Positions 43,114-57,034 of a stretch of 64,000 nt of DNA are shown here, one piece after another. Numbering within the stretch: position 1 is the stretch's first letter; each line of letters starts with the position of its first letter. Made by a program: the position numbers and the translations under genes. The DNA is from an uncultured Alistipes sp. GTDB lineage: Bacteria > Bacteroidota > Bacteroidia > Bacteroidales > Rikenellaceae. The notes under the pieces are model-generated. The model saw nothing but the letters and a program-made list of their open reading frames with translations. It did no database searches and had not been told where the DNA came from. The stretch lies in assembly GCA_944323075.1 (NCBI GenBank), contig CALURC010000014.1, positions 1 to 64,000 on the forward strand, written 5' to 3'.

Positions 43114-45477
43114 ATGTTCATGGCGAATGGATTCAACGAAATCCGCAACTTACTGTCGCGCTGGAGTACTACATGGGTTCTGCTCGGTCTTATTGCAGTC
43201 GCTATGGCTGCTGCTACGCTGATCGAAGCAAAAACCAATGCCGAAACAGCCCGTTCGGTCATTTACCATGCATGGTGGTTCAACCTGCTGCTACTAGCCT
43301 TGGCGCTCAACTTCATCGCGCTCGCACATGAACGTAAATTGTGGACACGCCATCGTTGGGGAACCTTATTGTTGCATTACGGCTTCGTCACCATTTTAGC
43401 CGGTGCCTTCATTACTCATGTATGGGGGTTTGAAGGGTATATGCACATCCGTGAGGGTCTGACTTCAGACCGAATGATGACTTCCGACCGCGAGGCCCGC
43501 ACACTTCCTTTCTCTGTCAAACTCAATCGGTTTACGATAAGCCGCTATCACGGATCGCACAGCCCCTCATCGTATGAAAGCGATGTCACCATCCGATACA
43601 ACGGGATCGAACGGCAAACCAAAATCTACATGAACAACATCGCACGGGTCGGCGGCTATCGACTCTACCAATCCTCGTTCGATCAAGACGAAAAAGGTAC
43701 GGTTCTGTCGGTAAATTACGACCCTGTGGGAACAACTGTCACCTACATCGGTTATGCGTTGTTGTTCGTCGGGTTGATTTTGGCCGTCGCTCAAAAGAAT
43801 TCGCGATTGCGTACTCTCTACCAACAGTTAAAAAAGAGCAAGACCACACTGCTGATCACTCTATTGTTTGCGCTGTCAACTCCCAGTACCTACGGAGCGG
43901 CACCTGATGTTTCACGCGATGTAGCCGATCATTTCGGACACCTACCCGTCCAATCACCCGCCGGACGTATCGAACCTTTCGACAGTTATGCCTCCGAAAT
44001 TTTCCGCAAACTGCACCGTAAGGACACCTATGCAGGACTGAACGCTAATCAGGTTGTCCTCGGAACTCTGATCGATCCGATGCGGTGGAGTAAGGAACCA
44101 TTTATCTATATCGGTTCGACACCTCTTCCCGAAGAGCTGAATCTTCATGGGAAATACCTCTCATATGAACAGATGTTCGACCCGATGGGGCGCTACAAAC
44201 TTCATAATTTAGTAGAGAAGATATATGCCAAAGCTCCGGGCAAACGGACCAAGCAGGAACAGGCAGTACTTAAACTGGACGAAAAGGTCAATATCCTATA
44301 TGGCTTGTTGGAGTACGCCTCACTACCCCTGTTCCCGTTGCGTGACTCCGTGCATTGGAAGACTCCGATCGGTATCGGCATGCTGCCACAAGACTCTTCG
44401 AAGTGCGTCGCGCTCTTTTCCGCTTTTGTCCAAAACATAATGGACCAAAAAGACTCTGCGGCCATTGAAGCAATTCACTCGATCTCAGCATACCAACAGG
44501 AGCAAGCCCAATCGCACATCAATCCGGTCAAACTGTCGGCCGAGGTGCTCTACAATCGGACAGCTCCATTCGGATTTTCGTTCAGGGCCTACCTGATTCT
44601 GGGGGCCATTTTACTGTTTCTGGCTCTACGGGCACTCTCACGGCCCAATCAAAAAGGGCTATACCGAGCTATCCGTATCGTCTCGCTCGGCATCTGTTGT
44701 ATCTTTGCAATTCACACATTAGGACTGATTCTGAGAGGATACATCAGCGGACATGCCCCCTGGTCGAATACCTATGAAACAATCGTATACGTTGCATGGG
44801 CCACCGTGCTTTCGGGCCTTATCTTTATCCGCAGATCACCGCTGGCTCTGGCTCTTGCCTCCCTGTTGGGCGGGGTCGTGCTGTTTGTCGCCAATCTGAA
44901 CTGGCTCGACCCGCAAATCACCCCATTGGTTCCGGTATTGAAGTCTCCCTGGCTGATGATACATGTTTCGGTCATTACGGCGAGCTACGGATTTTTCGGC
45001 ATCTGTACGGCTTGTGGTATCACCTCACTCGTTGCAACCATTCGCGGACGCGATCTGACCGACTTGCGTATCATCAACGAGATGTCCATGATAGTCGGTG
45101 TCGTACTGCTTACGCTCGGTATATTTTTCGGTGCCATCTGGGCCAACGAATCCTGGGGAAGATACTGGGGCTGGGACCCAAAAGAGACATGGGCCCTGAT
45201 CACCCTGTTGGTCTATTCATTGATCATTCATCTGAAACTCACACCGCGTTATCACAATAATCAGTTGCTTTTCGACGTTTTATCCGTAATTGGATTTTCC
45301 ACTGTACTGATGACCTTTTTCGGGGTCAATTACTATCTTTCGGGGTTGCACTCTTACGGAACGAGCGAGGGTCTTCCATCCGGGATATTGCTCGGCTCGA
45401 TCGTTTGTGTCGCTGCCTTGATCCTGTGGGCCTCACGACGCTACTACAAAGACAATAAAAGAAGAAAAATATCGTGA
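43114..45477 (+). CDS. Fused ResB-CcsA system II cytochrome c assembly protein
   Basis: This 787-residue membrane protein joins a ResB-like half (about 1-260, four helices with a periplasmic loop) to a central soluble loop and a CcsA half (about 490-780) with W-G-R-Y-W-G-W-D-P-K-E-T-W, the heme-handling WWD motif. It carries heme to apocytochrome c. Fused forms are usual in Bacteroidota. The following gene starts 4 bases before its end. Confidence 0.9.
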   Translation: MFMANGFNEIRNLLSRWSTTWVLLGLIAVAMAAATLIEAKTNAETARSVIYHAWWFNLLLLALALNFIALAHERKLWTRHRWGTLLLHYGFVTILAGAFITHVWGFEGYMHIREGLTSDRMMTSDREARTLPFSVKLNRFTISRYHGSHSPSSYESDVTIRYNGIERQTKIYMNNIARVGGYRLYQSSFDQDEKGTVLSVNYDPVGTTVTYIGYALLFVGLILAVAQKNSRLRTLYQQLKKSKTTLLITLLFALSTPSTYGAAPDVSRDVADHFGHLPVQSPAGRIEPFDSYASEIFRKLHRKDTYAGLNANQVVLGTLIDPMRWSKEPFIYIGSTPLPEELNLHGKYLSYEQMFDPMGRYKLHNLVEKIYAKAPGKRTKQEQAVLKLDEKVNILYGLLEYASLPLFPLRDSVHWKTPIGIGMLPQDSSKCVALFSAFVQNIMDQKDSAAIEAIHSISAYQQEQAQSHINPVKLSAEVLYNRTAPFGFSFRAYLILGAILLFLALRALSRPNQKGLYRAIRIVSLGICCIFAIHTLGLILRGYISGHAPWSNTYETIVYVAWATVLSGLIFIRRSPLALALASLLGGVVLFVANLNWLDPQITPLVPVLKSPWLMIHVSVITASYGFFGICTACGITSLVATIRGRDLTDLRIINEMSMIVGVVLLTLGIFFGAIWANESWGRYWGWDPKETWALITLLVYSLIIHLKLTPRYHNNQLLFDVLSVIGFSTVLMTFFGVNYYLSGLHSYGTSEGLPSGILLGSIVCVAALILWASRRYYKDNKRRKIS

Positions 45478-46844
45478 AAATAAGATACTTATATGCTTTT
45501 CTGAGTTTACTTCTGATCATTTTCACACTGAACAGAAGCTACAATGAAGGTACCGGAAGTGTCTATACTCCTATTCCACAAATAGCGTTACCCGAGGGAA
45601 TCAACCATTGGTTCAATAACTCCGTATCGGAACTGGAAGAGATGGCCGCATTTGACCGAACCGTAGAGCGGTTTCTGCAACGATGGGAAATCAAGGGCGC
45701 TTCTATCGCTATCATGAAGGACGGCAAACTACTATACTGTAAAGGATTCGGATGGGCTGATAAAGAGCAGAATGTACCCACGGAAGTAAAGCACATCTTT
45801 CGCATAGCCTCTATCTCCAAATTGATAACGGCCACAGGCATCATGAAACTTTACGAATCGGGGAAGCTCTCTTTGGACGACAAAGTTTTCGGTGAAAACG
45901 GTATTTTATGCGACTCCATGTTCCGGAACATCAAGGATGCACGAATCAAACAGATTACCGTCGAACATTTGTTACGACATCAGGGCGGTTATTCGATTCG
46001 GGCCGGTGATCCGCTTTTTAACGAGGTCAGCGTGGCCCGACAATTAGGTATTCAACCACCGGTCAGTTTCGACGACATGGTTCGTTATGCAGCCGAGACC
46101 CGTTTGCGCTATCGGCCGGGAGCTGGTAACATGTACTCCAATTTAGGATACGTCGTGCTGAGCAAGGTTATCGAGAAGGTGAGCGGCATGCCCTATGAAA
46201 CATTCATTCAAGACAGTATTCTACACCCGATCGGATGCATGGATATGCACATCGGTTATTCGTTCTACGAAAAGCGTTACCCCAATGAGGTACATTATTA
46301 TGAACCTGAAGATACAGAGCCTGTCGAATTGTTCGACGGAAGCGGTCAGCTGGTACCGCGTTGTTACGGAGGGTGCGATCTTCAGGTTCTAAGTGGGGCA
46401 GGAGGTTGGGTAGCCTCACCGACCGAATTGATGAAATTCATTACAGCCATCGACCCGGAAGATTCCAAACCCGATATTTTGCAGGCCAGAACCATTGCCT
46501 ATATGACTGAGACAGATAAAGCCCGCTATCCGATCGGATGGATGCAAACGACCAAAAGTGACGACTGGTCGCGTACCGGATCGTTATCGGGATCGAGCGC
46601 CATGCTCAAACGGCAACATGACGGATTCACATGGGTATTCATTACCAATACCAGTTCTTGGGCCGGATCTCGTTTCCCGTCTAAAATATCCGCCATGATG
46701 AAGCAAGCGTTGGCAAAGGTAAAGAAGTGGCCCGATCGTGACCTCTTCGAAACAGCACCGGCCATAAATACAAGTTTCGATTTGTATGAACCTTCTGTTC
46801 CGTACAACTTTTCCCAGTCGACAGAATCCCCGTTCGTTAATTAG
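45474..46844 (+). CDS. Serine hydrolase, class C beta-lactamase/PBP4-like
   Basis: This 456-residue protein starts at GTG 45474 (overlapping the CcsA stop by 4 bases). A membrane-anchor or signal segment is at 5-20. Active-site motifs are S-I-S-K (nucleophile Ser near 111) and Y-S-N (near 222), with R-x-G-S-L-S-G-S further on. The family includes peptidases and esterases of cell-wall or small-molecule substrates; the true substrate is not clear. Confidence 0.82.
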   Translation: MKIRYLYAFLSLLLIIFTLNRSYNEGTGSVYTPIPQIALPEGINHWFNNSVSELEEMAAFDRTVERFLQRWEIKGASIAIMKDGKLLYCKGFGWADKEQNVPTEVKHIFRIASISKLITATGIMKLYESGKLSLDDKVFGENGILCDSMFRNIKDARIKQITVEHLLRHQGGYSIRAGDPLFNEVSVARQLGIQPPVSFDDMVRYAAETRLRYRPGAGNMYSNLGYVVLSKVIEKVSGMPYETFIQDSILHPIGCMDMHIGYSFYEKRYPNEVHYYEPEDTEPVELFDGSGQLVPRCYGGCDLQVLSGAGGWVASPTELMKFITAIDPEDSKPDILQARTIAYMTETDKARYPIGWMQTTKSDDWSRTGSLSGSSAMLKRQHDGFTWVFITNTSSWAGSRFPSKISAMMKQALAKVKKWPDRDLFETAPAINTSFDLYEPSVPYNFSQSTESPFVN

Positions 46845-47054
46845 CGGCAGCCGCCAGAAACAAGAGTTTTTTCGCTTGTATTGCGATCCTTTACTCTTTT
46901 TTACATCAGTAAAATACCCTCACAGTATCCATATTTAAGAATATACACACAAAATGTCACATAAACCAAAAGATTAAACAATCAAAGAAAAAACATTATA
47001 AACCAACTAAATAATGCTCAATACAGATAACACATCTAAAGAATCAGATAAAGT

Positions 47055-47095
47055 AAAAGGCGGGGAAATACCTTTCGGTGTTTCCCCGCCTTTTT
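47055..47095. terminator. Bidirectional terminator between the serine hydrolase and ackA
   Basis: GGCGGGGAAA (47059-47068) pairs with TTTCCCCGCC (47081-47090), with a small inner stem; A-run on one side, T-run on the other. Confidence 0.8.
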
Positions 47096-47112
47096 ATACA
47101 ATTCGGAAATAT

Positions 47113-48330
47113 CTATTTAACAGATGGAGTTGTTAAACGGAAAGTATCCGACGCGATTACAAGTTCTTCGTTTGTAGCCACAACAGCAACTTTCACCCGA
47201 GAATCGGGTAAAGAGAGCAATGTGTTCTCACCGTGTACACTTTCGTTCAATTCTGAATTGAAATGTACACCCATAAATTCGAGATTTTCAGAAACGAGGC
47301 GCCGTGTCGTCGCATCGTTTTCACCAATACCACCTGTAAAGACAATCATATCGAGGCCGCCCATCAATGCTGCATATGAACCGATAAATTTCTTGATTCT
47401 GGCAGCGAACATCTCAATGGCCAATTGAGCTCTTTCATTACCGCTTTGTGCAGCAGCCCGAATGTCCCGCATGTCAGAAGAGACACCAGTAACTCCAAGC
47501 ATTCCGGACTCCTTATTGATCAATACGCTCAACCGATTCAGGTTCAACCCCTCTTTTTCGGCAATGTAAATCAATGCCCCCGGGTCCGTACTACCGCAAC
47601 GGGTTCCCATAATCAGACCATCCACCGGAGTGAATCCCATTGAAGTATCGTACGACTCACCGTTCAGAATAGCGGTAACAGAAGCACCGCTACCGACATG
47701 ACAGGTCACGATCTTCGAATGTTTCAAATCAACATCGAAAAGTTCACAAGCCTTTTCTGCCACATAACGGTGGCTCGTCCCATGAAAACCATAGCGACGA
47801 ACTTTATAGTCTTCATAATATTTATAGGGGAGGGCATACATGAAACTTTTCGGCGGCATCGTTTGATGGAACGAGGTGTCGAATACAGCCACTTGCGGAG
47901 TCTCAGGCAAAACATGTTCGATAGCCAGAATTCCCTTTAAGTTGGCAGGATTGTGCAACGGAGCCAAATCGAAACAAGCTTCGATCTTCTGCTTCACCTC
48001 CTTATTTATAAGCGCACTCTGTTTGAAATATTCTCCTCCGTGAACGACGCGGTGTCCCACTGCTGCGATCTCGGTAATGTTTTCCAGAACGCCATGCTCC
48101 GGATCGACCAATGCATCAAGGATAAGATTGATTCCACAGGTGTGATCAGGAATTCCTCTAACCACTTCATAAGCCGGCTTGCCAACTGGTTTATGGGTCA
48201 GTATTGCATCGGACAGACCGATCCGTTCAACGATTCCTTTTCCCAACAAGGTATATTCCGTTGTGCTCTTCATGTCGATCACCTGATATTTAATCGACGA
48301 ACTACCACAATTTAAAACAAGAATCTTCAT
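47113..48330 (-). CDS. ackA: Acetate kinase
   Basis: This 405-residue enzyme converts acetyl phosphate and ADP to acetate and ATP. Motifs: N-C-G-S-S-S-I-K-Y at the start, V-F-D-T-S-F-H-Q-T-M near 147, Y-G-F-H-G-T-S-H near 178-185, M-G-T-R-C-G-S-T-D-P-G near 240, and F-T-G-G-I-G-E-N near 330. It is last in crcB-pta-ackA, 23 bases after pta, and ends at a terminator. Confidence 0.95.
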   Translation of the reverse strand: MKILVLNCGSSSIKYQVIDMKSTTEYTLLGKGIVERIGLSDAILTHKPVGKPAYEVVRGIPDHTCGINLILDALVDPEHGVLENITEIAAVGHRVVHGGEYFKQSALINKEVKQKIEACFDLAPLHNPANLKGILAIEHVLPETPQVAVFDTSFHQTMPPKSFMYALPYKYYEDYKVRRYGFHGTSHRYVAEKACELFDVDLKHSKIVTCHVGSGASVTAILNGESYDTSMGFTPVDGLIMGTRCGSTDPGALIYIAEKEGLNLNRLSVLINKESGMLGVTGVSSDMRDIRAAAQSGNERAQLAIEMFAARIKKFIGSYAALMGGLDMIVFTGGIGENDATTRRLVSENLEFMGVHFNSELNESVHGENTLLSLPDSRVKVAVVATNEELVIASDTFRLTTPSVK

Positions 48331-48353
48331 GAGTTATTTCGGTATTTTAGGTT

Positions 48354-49358
48354 TTATTTCATTCCACCAGCCTGACATGCCGTGATAGCCGTAAGACTGA
48401 CGATGTCCTCTACCGAACATCCTCTCGAAAGGTCGTTGATCGGAGCAGCCATACCTTGAAGAATAGGACCGAGAGCTTCACCATGAGCCATCCGTTGAAC
48501 TAATTTGTAAGCAATATTTCCGGCTTCAAGAGTCGGGAACACCAACACGTTGGCTTTACCTGCGATTTTGCTTCCGGGAGCCTTTTTCGCACCGATTCCG
48601 GGGATAATTGCCGCATCAGCCTGCAACTCACCGTCAATCATCAACGAAGGATCCATTTCGCGAGCTAACTCGGTAGCACGTACAACCTTATCGACCATCT
48701 CATGTTTTGCAGAACCTTTGGTCGAGAAGCTCAACATGGCAACCCGCGGTTCGAAACCTGCAAGTACACGGGCGGTACGACCGGTCATCACTGCGATTTG
48801 GGCCAACTCCTCAGCCGTCGGATTTGGCAAAACAGCGCAGTCCGCGAAAACCATAATGCCACCTTCACCGAACATCGTATCAGGGAGCAACATAATAAAA
48901 GCTCCCGAAACAACGCTGATACCCGGCATAGTCTTAACATATTGGAAAGCAGGACGCAAAACATCACCCGTAGCGTTGTTTGCACCTGCTACTTCTCCGT
49001 CGGCATCACCGGCTTTCACCATTACGGCTCCCAAATAAAGCGGATCGAGCAGTTGTTTTTCAGCCTGTTCAGGAGTCAAACCTTTAGATGCCCGAATCTT
49101 GAGCATTAAATCCATATACCGCTCTTTGTCGGGATTGTTTTTAGGATCGACGATTTTGAGGCCATCGATATGTTTCAGTCCGTACTCTTTTGCTTGACGA
49201 TGGATTTGGTCGGGATCGCCGATCAAAATCAGATTTGCAAAGCCCTCTTCGATAATTTTATCGGCAGCTTTTACATTGCGTTCTTCGAACGCTTCCGGCA
49301 ATACGATCGTTTTGATATCGCTTTTTGCCTTTTGTTTGATTTTTTCTACAAATTCCAT
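48354..49358 (-). CDS. pta: Phosphate acetyltransferase
   Basis: This 334-residue enzyme has only the catalytic PTA/PTB domain and no regulatory N-terminus. [12 protein letters not shown] near 122-133, F-S-T-K-G-S-A-K-H near 208 and the C-terminal G-C-S-V-E-D-I-V are typical. It supplies acetyl phosphate for ackA and lies 11 bases after crcB. Confidence 0.95.
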   Translation of the reverse strand: MEFVEKIKQKAKSDIKTIVLPEAFEERNVKAADKIIEEGFANLILIGDPDQIHRQAKEYGLKHIDGLKIVDPKNNPDKERYMDLMLKIRASKGLTPEQAEKQLLDPLYLGAVMVKAGDADGEVAGANNATGDVLRPAFQYVKTMPGISVVSGAFIMLLPDTMFGEGGIMVFADCAVLPNPTAEELAQIAVMTGRTARVLAGFEPRVAMLSFSTKGSAKHEMVDKVVRATELAREMDPSLMIDGELQADAAIIPGIGAKKAPGSKIAGKANVLVFPTLEAGNIAYKLVQRMAHGEALGPILQGMAAPINDLSRGCSVEDIVSLTAITACQAGGMK

Positions 49359-49369
49359 AATGACTGATA

Positions 49370-49744
49370 TTATTTAAAATCATTCCACTTCATACCAAAA
49401 TAAAAGCCGGCAATTACCGCAGCAATCGACAGCAAAAGGCTGACCGCAATGTAGATTACGCCCAAGCCCCAGTTACCCGAACGGAGCAGGTTCACACACT
49501 CCAATGAGAATGTGGAGAAAGTCGTAAAGCCTCCGCAAAACCCGGTCACAGCAAGCAGATACCACCCTCCGCCTGTTCCGGCCGACACCAAACTGCCGAT
49601 CAGCAGCGATCCGATCACGTTGACCGTCAACGTTGCAAACGGAAATCCACTGACCGCCACACAAGAGACCATTGCTCTGGACACCAAATACCTCAAAATA
49701 CTTCCGGCAAACCCTCCGGCTCCCACAATCAGTATTTCTTTCAT
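49370..49744 (-). CDS. crcB: Fluoride channel CrcB/FluC
   Basis: This 124-residue protein with four helices has [10 protein letters not shown] near the start and [14 protein letters not shown] near 66-79, the fluoride path. It exports fluoride that has entered as HF. It leads the pta-ackA operon; no fluoride riboswitch is visible because the implied leader is under 20 bases. Confidence 0.92.
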   Translation of the reverse strand: MKEILIVGAGGFAGSILRYLVSRAMVSCVAVSGFPFATLTVNVIGSLLIGSLVSAGTGGGWYLLAVTGFCGGFTTFSTFSLECVNLLRSGNWGLGVIYIAVSLLLSIAAVIAGFYFGMKWNDFK

Positions 49745-49768
49745 TACGGCACCTCATTTTTAATCACA

Positions 49769-49776
49769 CAAAGGTA
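49769..49776 (-). promoter_or_regulatory. -7 box for crcB-pta-ackA
   Basis: TACCTTTG on the minus strand, 25 bases before the crcB ATG. Confidence 0.55.
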
Positions 49777-49914
49777 GTTATTTACGGATGAATTGGAAAC
49801 AAGTTCCCATCAATTTTTCCGGTATTTTAATGATCAACCGTCAATCAATCCTCCGTAACAATAGATTAACATTACCAATTCTCCTTATTTCTCAAAAAAG
49901 GAACAGTCAGCCCT

Positions 49915-50289
49915 TTACGGAATGATGTATATGTTTTTCACTAAAAACTCGACTGCTTCAAATAATACATCCCTCAAACTGGAAGAAAATATCTGAATTT
50001 CACGTTTATACCTTATAATAAAATATAAGCCTTTGCGTTGAAAAACCGTTGTATTCTCGCTACTCATAACAATTTCCATCAGGTCTGCAATAGTAAAGGC
50101 CGGGATACTCGTTATGACAACACCCTCATCATAACTGTTTATAGGTAAGAATAATAGCTTATAACATCATCACAATAGCCCCATCTTACACTGGCCCTTT
50201 CTTCCGGTATACCCAATGCCCACAACCGTTGACTTTGTTCGATTGCTGTTATCTGCTCTTCCTTTTGCTTGCCTCCTTATTTCGTTCAT
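49915..50289 (-). pseudogene. Frameshifted small protein (mobile-element-type), unannotated remnant
   Basis: Two reading frames together give protein-like sequence. The 5' part (about 50275-50139) reads I-T-A-I-E-Q-S-Q-R-L-W-A-L-G-I-P, E-E-R-A-S-V-R-W-G-Y and stops at 50139. From 50145 another frame reads P-I-N-S-Y-D-E-G, I-P-A-F-T-I-A-D-L-M-E-I-V, then F-E-A-V-E-F-L-V-K-N, stopping at 49915. I-E-Q-S-x-x-L-x-x-L-G-I-P and P-A-F-T-x-A-D-L-x-E-I resemble small proteins I associate with Bacteroides phages and conjugative elements. The start is unclear (ATG near 50289 is in a third frame). No expression signal seen. Confidence 0.5.
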
Positions 50290-50368
50290 AATCTTTTGTA
50301 TTATTCCAAATCGTCCCGATAATGAGAACTTTTTACCGCTATTGACGAGGAATTTTAGAAAAAACATA

Positions 50369-50376
50369 TACTTTTG
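50369..50376 (+). promoter_or_regulatory. -7 box for the DUF349-pyrG-yidC run
   Basis: TACTTTTG fits TAnnTTTG, 42 bases before the DUF349 ATG. Confidence 0.55.
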
Positions 50377-50417
50377 TATCTTAAAGTTAGATCGTAAATT
50401 TATAAAAAAGTTGAACG

Positions 50418-54060
<3,643 letters not shown>

Positions 54061-54083
54061 TCACTGAGAAGTAGAATACACAC

Positions 54084-55967
54084 ATGGATAAGAATACACT
54101 ACTGGGCTTATTGATTATCGGAGTAATCCTTTTCGGTTTTTCATGGTATAATACAAAGAAACAGCAGGAGTTCGATAAACAACAGGCCCAGATGCTTGAT
54201 TCGATCAATAGGGCCTCAAAAGTTACGGAACAGATAAATGATTCCGTATTATTCTCGGACTTGAACGATAGTCTGAAAACCATACAGGCCGAACAGGCAC
54301 TGGAACAACACTTAGGTCATACGTTATTTCAGGCAACCAAAGGTACGGAAACATTCTATACGGTTGAAAACGACGTCATGGCCCTCACCTTTTCAAATAA
54401 AGGAGGACGTATCAGTTCGGTCGTTTTGAAGGATTATAAAACCTACGCTGGAGCACCTCTGAAACTTTTCGCGGATTCAAGTTCGCATTTTGACCTCTCG
54501 TTCTTTATCAAACAAGGGTATAACGATGCTCAAATTCAAACATCGGAATATTACTTTACGCCGCTGACAGCCGACTGGAATTTTTCGGAAAACGAAGAGC
54601 AGAAAGAGATCACATTGCGTCTGACCGTCGATTCCGCTTCATATGTGGATTATATCTATACGGTGAAACGCGACAGCTATATGATTGATTTCGATGTCCG
54701 CTTTGTGGGTATGCAACAGTTGCTTTCGCCAACCCAGAGCGATATGGAGATCGTATGGCAAAATGTCGGACCACAAAACGAAAAAGGTTTCGAGAACGAA
54801 AACAACTATACGACTATCGCCTACAACTTCCCGGGCGACGATGATATCGAAGAGTTGGGCATCTCCAAAGAATCAAAAGAGGAGACTATTAATGCAAAAA
54901 TGAAATGGGTTGCATTCAAACAACAGTTCTTCTCGTCGATTTTGATCGCCGACAACGATTTCACGAACGGTACGGTACGGTACACGACATTTGCTCCGGG
55001 CGAAGGAAAGATCAAGAACTTCCACGCACAGCTCTCTGTTCCTTACACCCAACAGACCGATCAATATCATTTCAATTTCTATTTCGGCCCGAATAAATAC
55101 TCGGTACTGAAACACTACAACGACTTGCACATCCAGAAATTGGTTCCTCTGGGAGGCTGGATCGTCGGATGGATCAACCGCTGGATCGTTATTCCCACGT
55201 TCGATTTTCTCGGAAAATATATTGCCAACTACGGAATCATCATCCTGCTGCTGACGATCTTTATCAAGATCCTGCTCTCGCCGCTAACCTACAAGTCTTA
55301 TCTCTCGACAGCCAAAATGCGGCTGCTGAAACCCGATATCGACAAGCTCAACGAGAAGTATCCGAAGCCCGAGGATGCAATGAAGAAACAACAGGCCATG
55401 CTGGCCCTCTACAAAAGTGCCGGAGCAAATCCGATGGGCGGTTGCTTGCCGTTGCTCATCCAGTTCCCGATCCTGATCGCCATGTTCCGGTTCTTCCCGG
55501 CCTCGATTGAGCTGCGCGGAAAATCGTTCCTTTGGGCAGATGACCTCTCTTCATACGACAGTATTCTGCAACTGCCGTTCAATATTCCGTTCTATGGCGA
55601 TCATGTAAGTTTATTCGCTTTGTTGATGGCTGTCTCGGTATTTATTTCATCGAAGATCAATTATGCCCAAAATGCTGCGACTACGGCTGGTCCGCAAATG
55701 TTTGGAATGAAATTTATGATGTTGTACCTTATGCCGTTGATGCTGCTCTTTTGGTTCAACAACTACTCAAGCGGATTGAGCTACTACTATTTGGTCAGCA
55801 ACATCATTACCATTGGTCAAACTTACGGGTTCCGCTTCATCGTTAACGAAGAGAAGCTCCACCAACGGATGAAAGAAAATGCCAAAAAGCCTCGCAAAAT
55901 GAGTAAATTCCAACAACGCTACGAGGAGATGATGAAACAACGCGAACAGATGATGCGAAAGAGATAA
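54084..55967 (+). CDS. yidC: Membrane protein insertase
   Basis: This 627-residue protein has an N-terminal helix (about 4-20), a large periplasmic beta domain (about 90-350) and the conserved insertase core of five helices (about 365-590: I-L-L-S-P-L-T-Y-K-S, N-P-M-G-G-C-L-P). A Lys/Arg-rich tail follows. It inserts proteins in the inner membrane. It is last in the operon and followed by a terminator. Confidence 0.95.
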   Translation: MDKNTLLGLLIIGVILFGFSWYNTKKQQEFDKQQAQMLDSINRASKVTEQINDSVLFSDLNDSLKTIQAEQALEQHLGHTLFQATKGTETFYTVENDVMALTFSNKGGRISSVVLKDYKTYAGAPLKLFADSSSHFDLSFFIKQGYNDAQIQTSEYYFTPLTADWNFSENEEQKEITLRLTVDSASYVDYIYTVKRDSYMIDFDVRFVGMQQLLSPTQSDMEIVWQNVGPQNEKGFENENNYTTIAYNFPGDDDIEELGISKESKEETINAKMKWVAFKQQFFSSILIADNDFTNGTVRYTTFAPGEGKIKNFHAQLSVPYTQQTDQYHFNFYFGPNKYSVLKHYNDLHIQKLVPLGGWIVGWINRWIVIPTFDFLGKYIANYGIIILLLTIFIKILLSPLTYKSYLSTAKMRLLKPDIDKLNEKYPKPEDAMKKQQAMLALYKSAGANPMGGCLPLLIQFPILIAMFRFFPASIELRGKSFLWADDLSSYDSILQLPFNIPFYGDHVSLFALLMAVSVFISSKINYAQNAATTAGPQMFGMKFMMLYLMPLMLLFWFNNYSSGLSYYYLVSNIITIGQTYGFRFIVNEEKLHQRMKENAKKPRKMSKFQQRYEEMMKQREQMMRKR

Positions 55968-55992
55968 ATCTCGCTTAACGTCAAACTATATT

Positions 55993-56036
55993 AAAAAGAG
56001 CGGAAACCTCAGAAACAGGTTTCCGCTCTTTTTATA
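55993..56036 (+). terminator. Terminator after yidC
   Basis: A 17-bp perfect stem (55993-56009 with 56017-56033) followed by a T-run. Confidence 0.85.
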
Positions 56037-56395
56037 CATGTTATTTCGTCATCAGATTGTAGTTCTTAGGGAGTTTTATAAAGATGAATAAATTCAGTAG
56101 GGTAGAGTACACTAAATGATATGGTTGTAAAGAATGAAATTACATGATCTAATTAAGGAGTTATATGAATTACGATAATTATGCTTGAAAATCTATCGAG
56201 TTAGACAAGACAAGTCCATATCTGATTGCATGTCTAAAAATATTCCATAATTCAAAGTTATACCCATTTGTTGATAATAATAACATGTCTAAGACATCTA
56301 ATTTAGGGTCATGTATCTGCTTCACTTATTCGAACAATAGAATTTTACCAGCATAACAATACAAATAAATTATACACACTAAAAAACATAAAGAA
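56037..56395. other. Intergenic region between two terminators, with a possible small minus-strand frame
   Basis: About 360 AT-rich bases between the yidC and ompH terminators. On the minus strand, 56325-56179 from a GTG gives 48 residues (including D-M-L-L-L-S-T-N-G-Y-N-F-E-L-W-N) with protein-like composition. No motif, promoter or ribosome-binding clue supports it, so it is only a candidate. Confidence 0.3.
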
Positions 56396-56432
56396 AAAGA
56401 AGGGGGAAGGATTAATACCTTCCCCCTTCTTT
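56396..56432 (-). terminator. Terminator of the uppS-bamA-ompH-ompH operon
   Basis: AAAGAAGGGGGAAGG (56396-56410) pairs with CCTTCCCCCTTCTTT (56418-56432); the minus-strand side continues T-rich. Confidence 0.75.
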
Positions 56433-56453
56433 ATGCAATCTTATACTATTGAT

Positions 56454-57014
56454 TTATTTCGTAGCCGTCGAATCAGCCGGAGCCGTCGCAACAGTAGGTT
56501 CTTTCAAGTTAAGTTCCTTTTTAATCAATGGCATCAAATCAGCCATAGAAGCTTTATCATAATAAGCTAACGATTCTGCAGCCAGGTTAAACACAGCCGT
56601 ATAACCGTTACTCTTGCTTATTTTTTCAACAGCCTGTTGGATCTTCTCAATAAGAGGGTTGTATAACTGTGCTTGCGTTTGTTCCAGTTGGTTTCTGGCC
56701 GTTTGTTGTAAATTCTGATACCGTTGTTGCATATCTGCAAACTCTTGCGTCTTCAACTCTTTTACCGCATCGGAATAGGTTGCCTGATTTTTTTGGAATT
56801 CATCATACTTCTTATTCAGCTCCACTTCCATCGCCTCAAGTTGTTCCATAAGTTCCTGTTGTAAAGCTTGTACTTTTACATCCGCAGAATCTTTTTCCGG
56901 CATCAACGTAAATACTTCTGCAGTATTGATATAACCGAATTTTTGAGCAAAAGAAGTCGTACTTGCGGTAATCAACAAAGCGACTACCAAACTCATTTTC
57001 ATAATCGTTTTCAT
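56454..57014 (-). CDS. OmpH/Skp-family periplasmic chaperone (second copy)
   Basis: This 186-residue protein has a signal peptide ending S-F-A near 23, F-G-Y-I-N-T-A-E-V-F after it, and a long coiled coil (about 45-115) typical of Skp. Skp binds unfolded outer-membrane proteins on their way to BamA. It follows another OmpH gene by 20 bases; the two differ clearly in sequence. Confidence 0.88.
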   Translation of the reverse strand: MKTIMKMSLVVALLITASTTSFAQKFGYINTAEVFTLMPEKDSADVKVQALQQELMEQLEAMEVELNKKYDEFQKNQATYSDAVKELKTQEFADMQQRYQNLQQTARNQLEQTQAQLYNPLIEKIQQAVEKISKSNGYTAVFNLAAESLAYYDKASMADLMPLIKKELNLKEPTVATAPADSTATK

Positions 57015-57034
57015 AGCATTTTTTGTAAAGTAAG

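Noticed and set aside
49745-49790. Fluoride riboswitch before crcB
   Set aside because: The implied leader from the -7 box to the ATG is under 20 bases and no matching fold is present.
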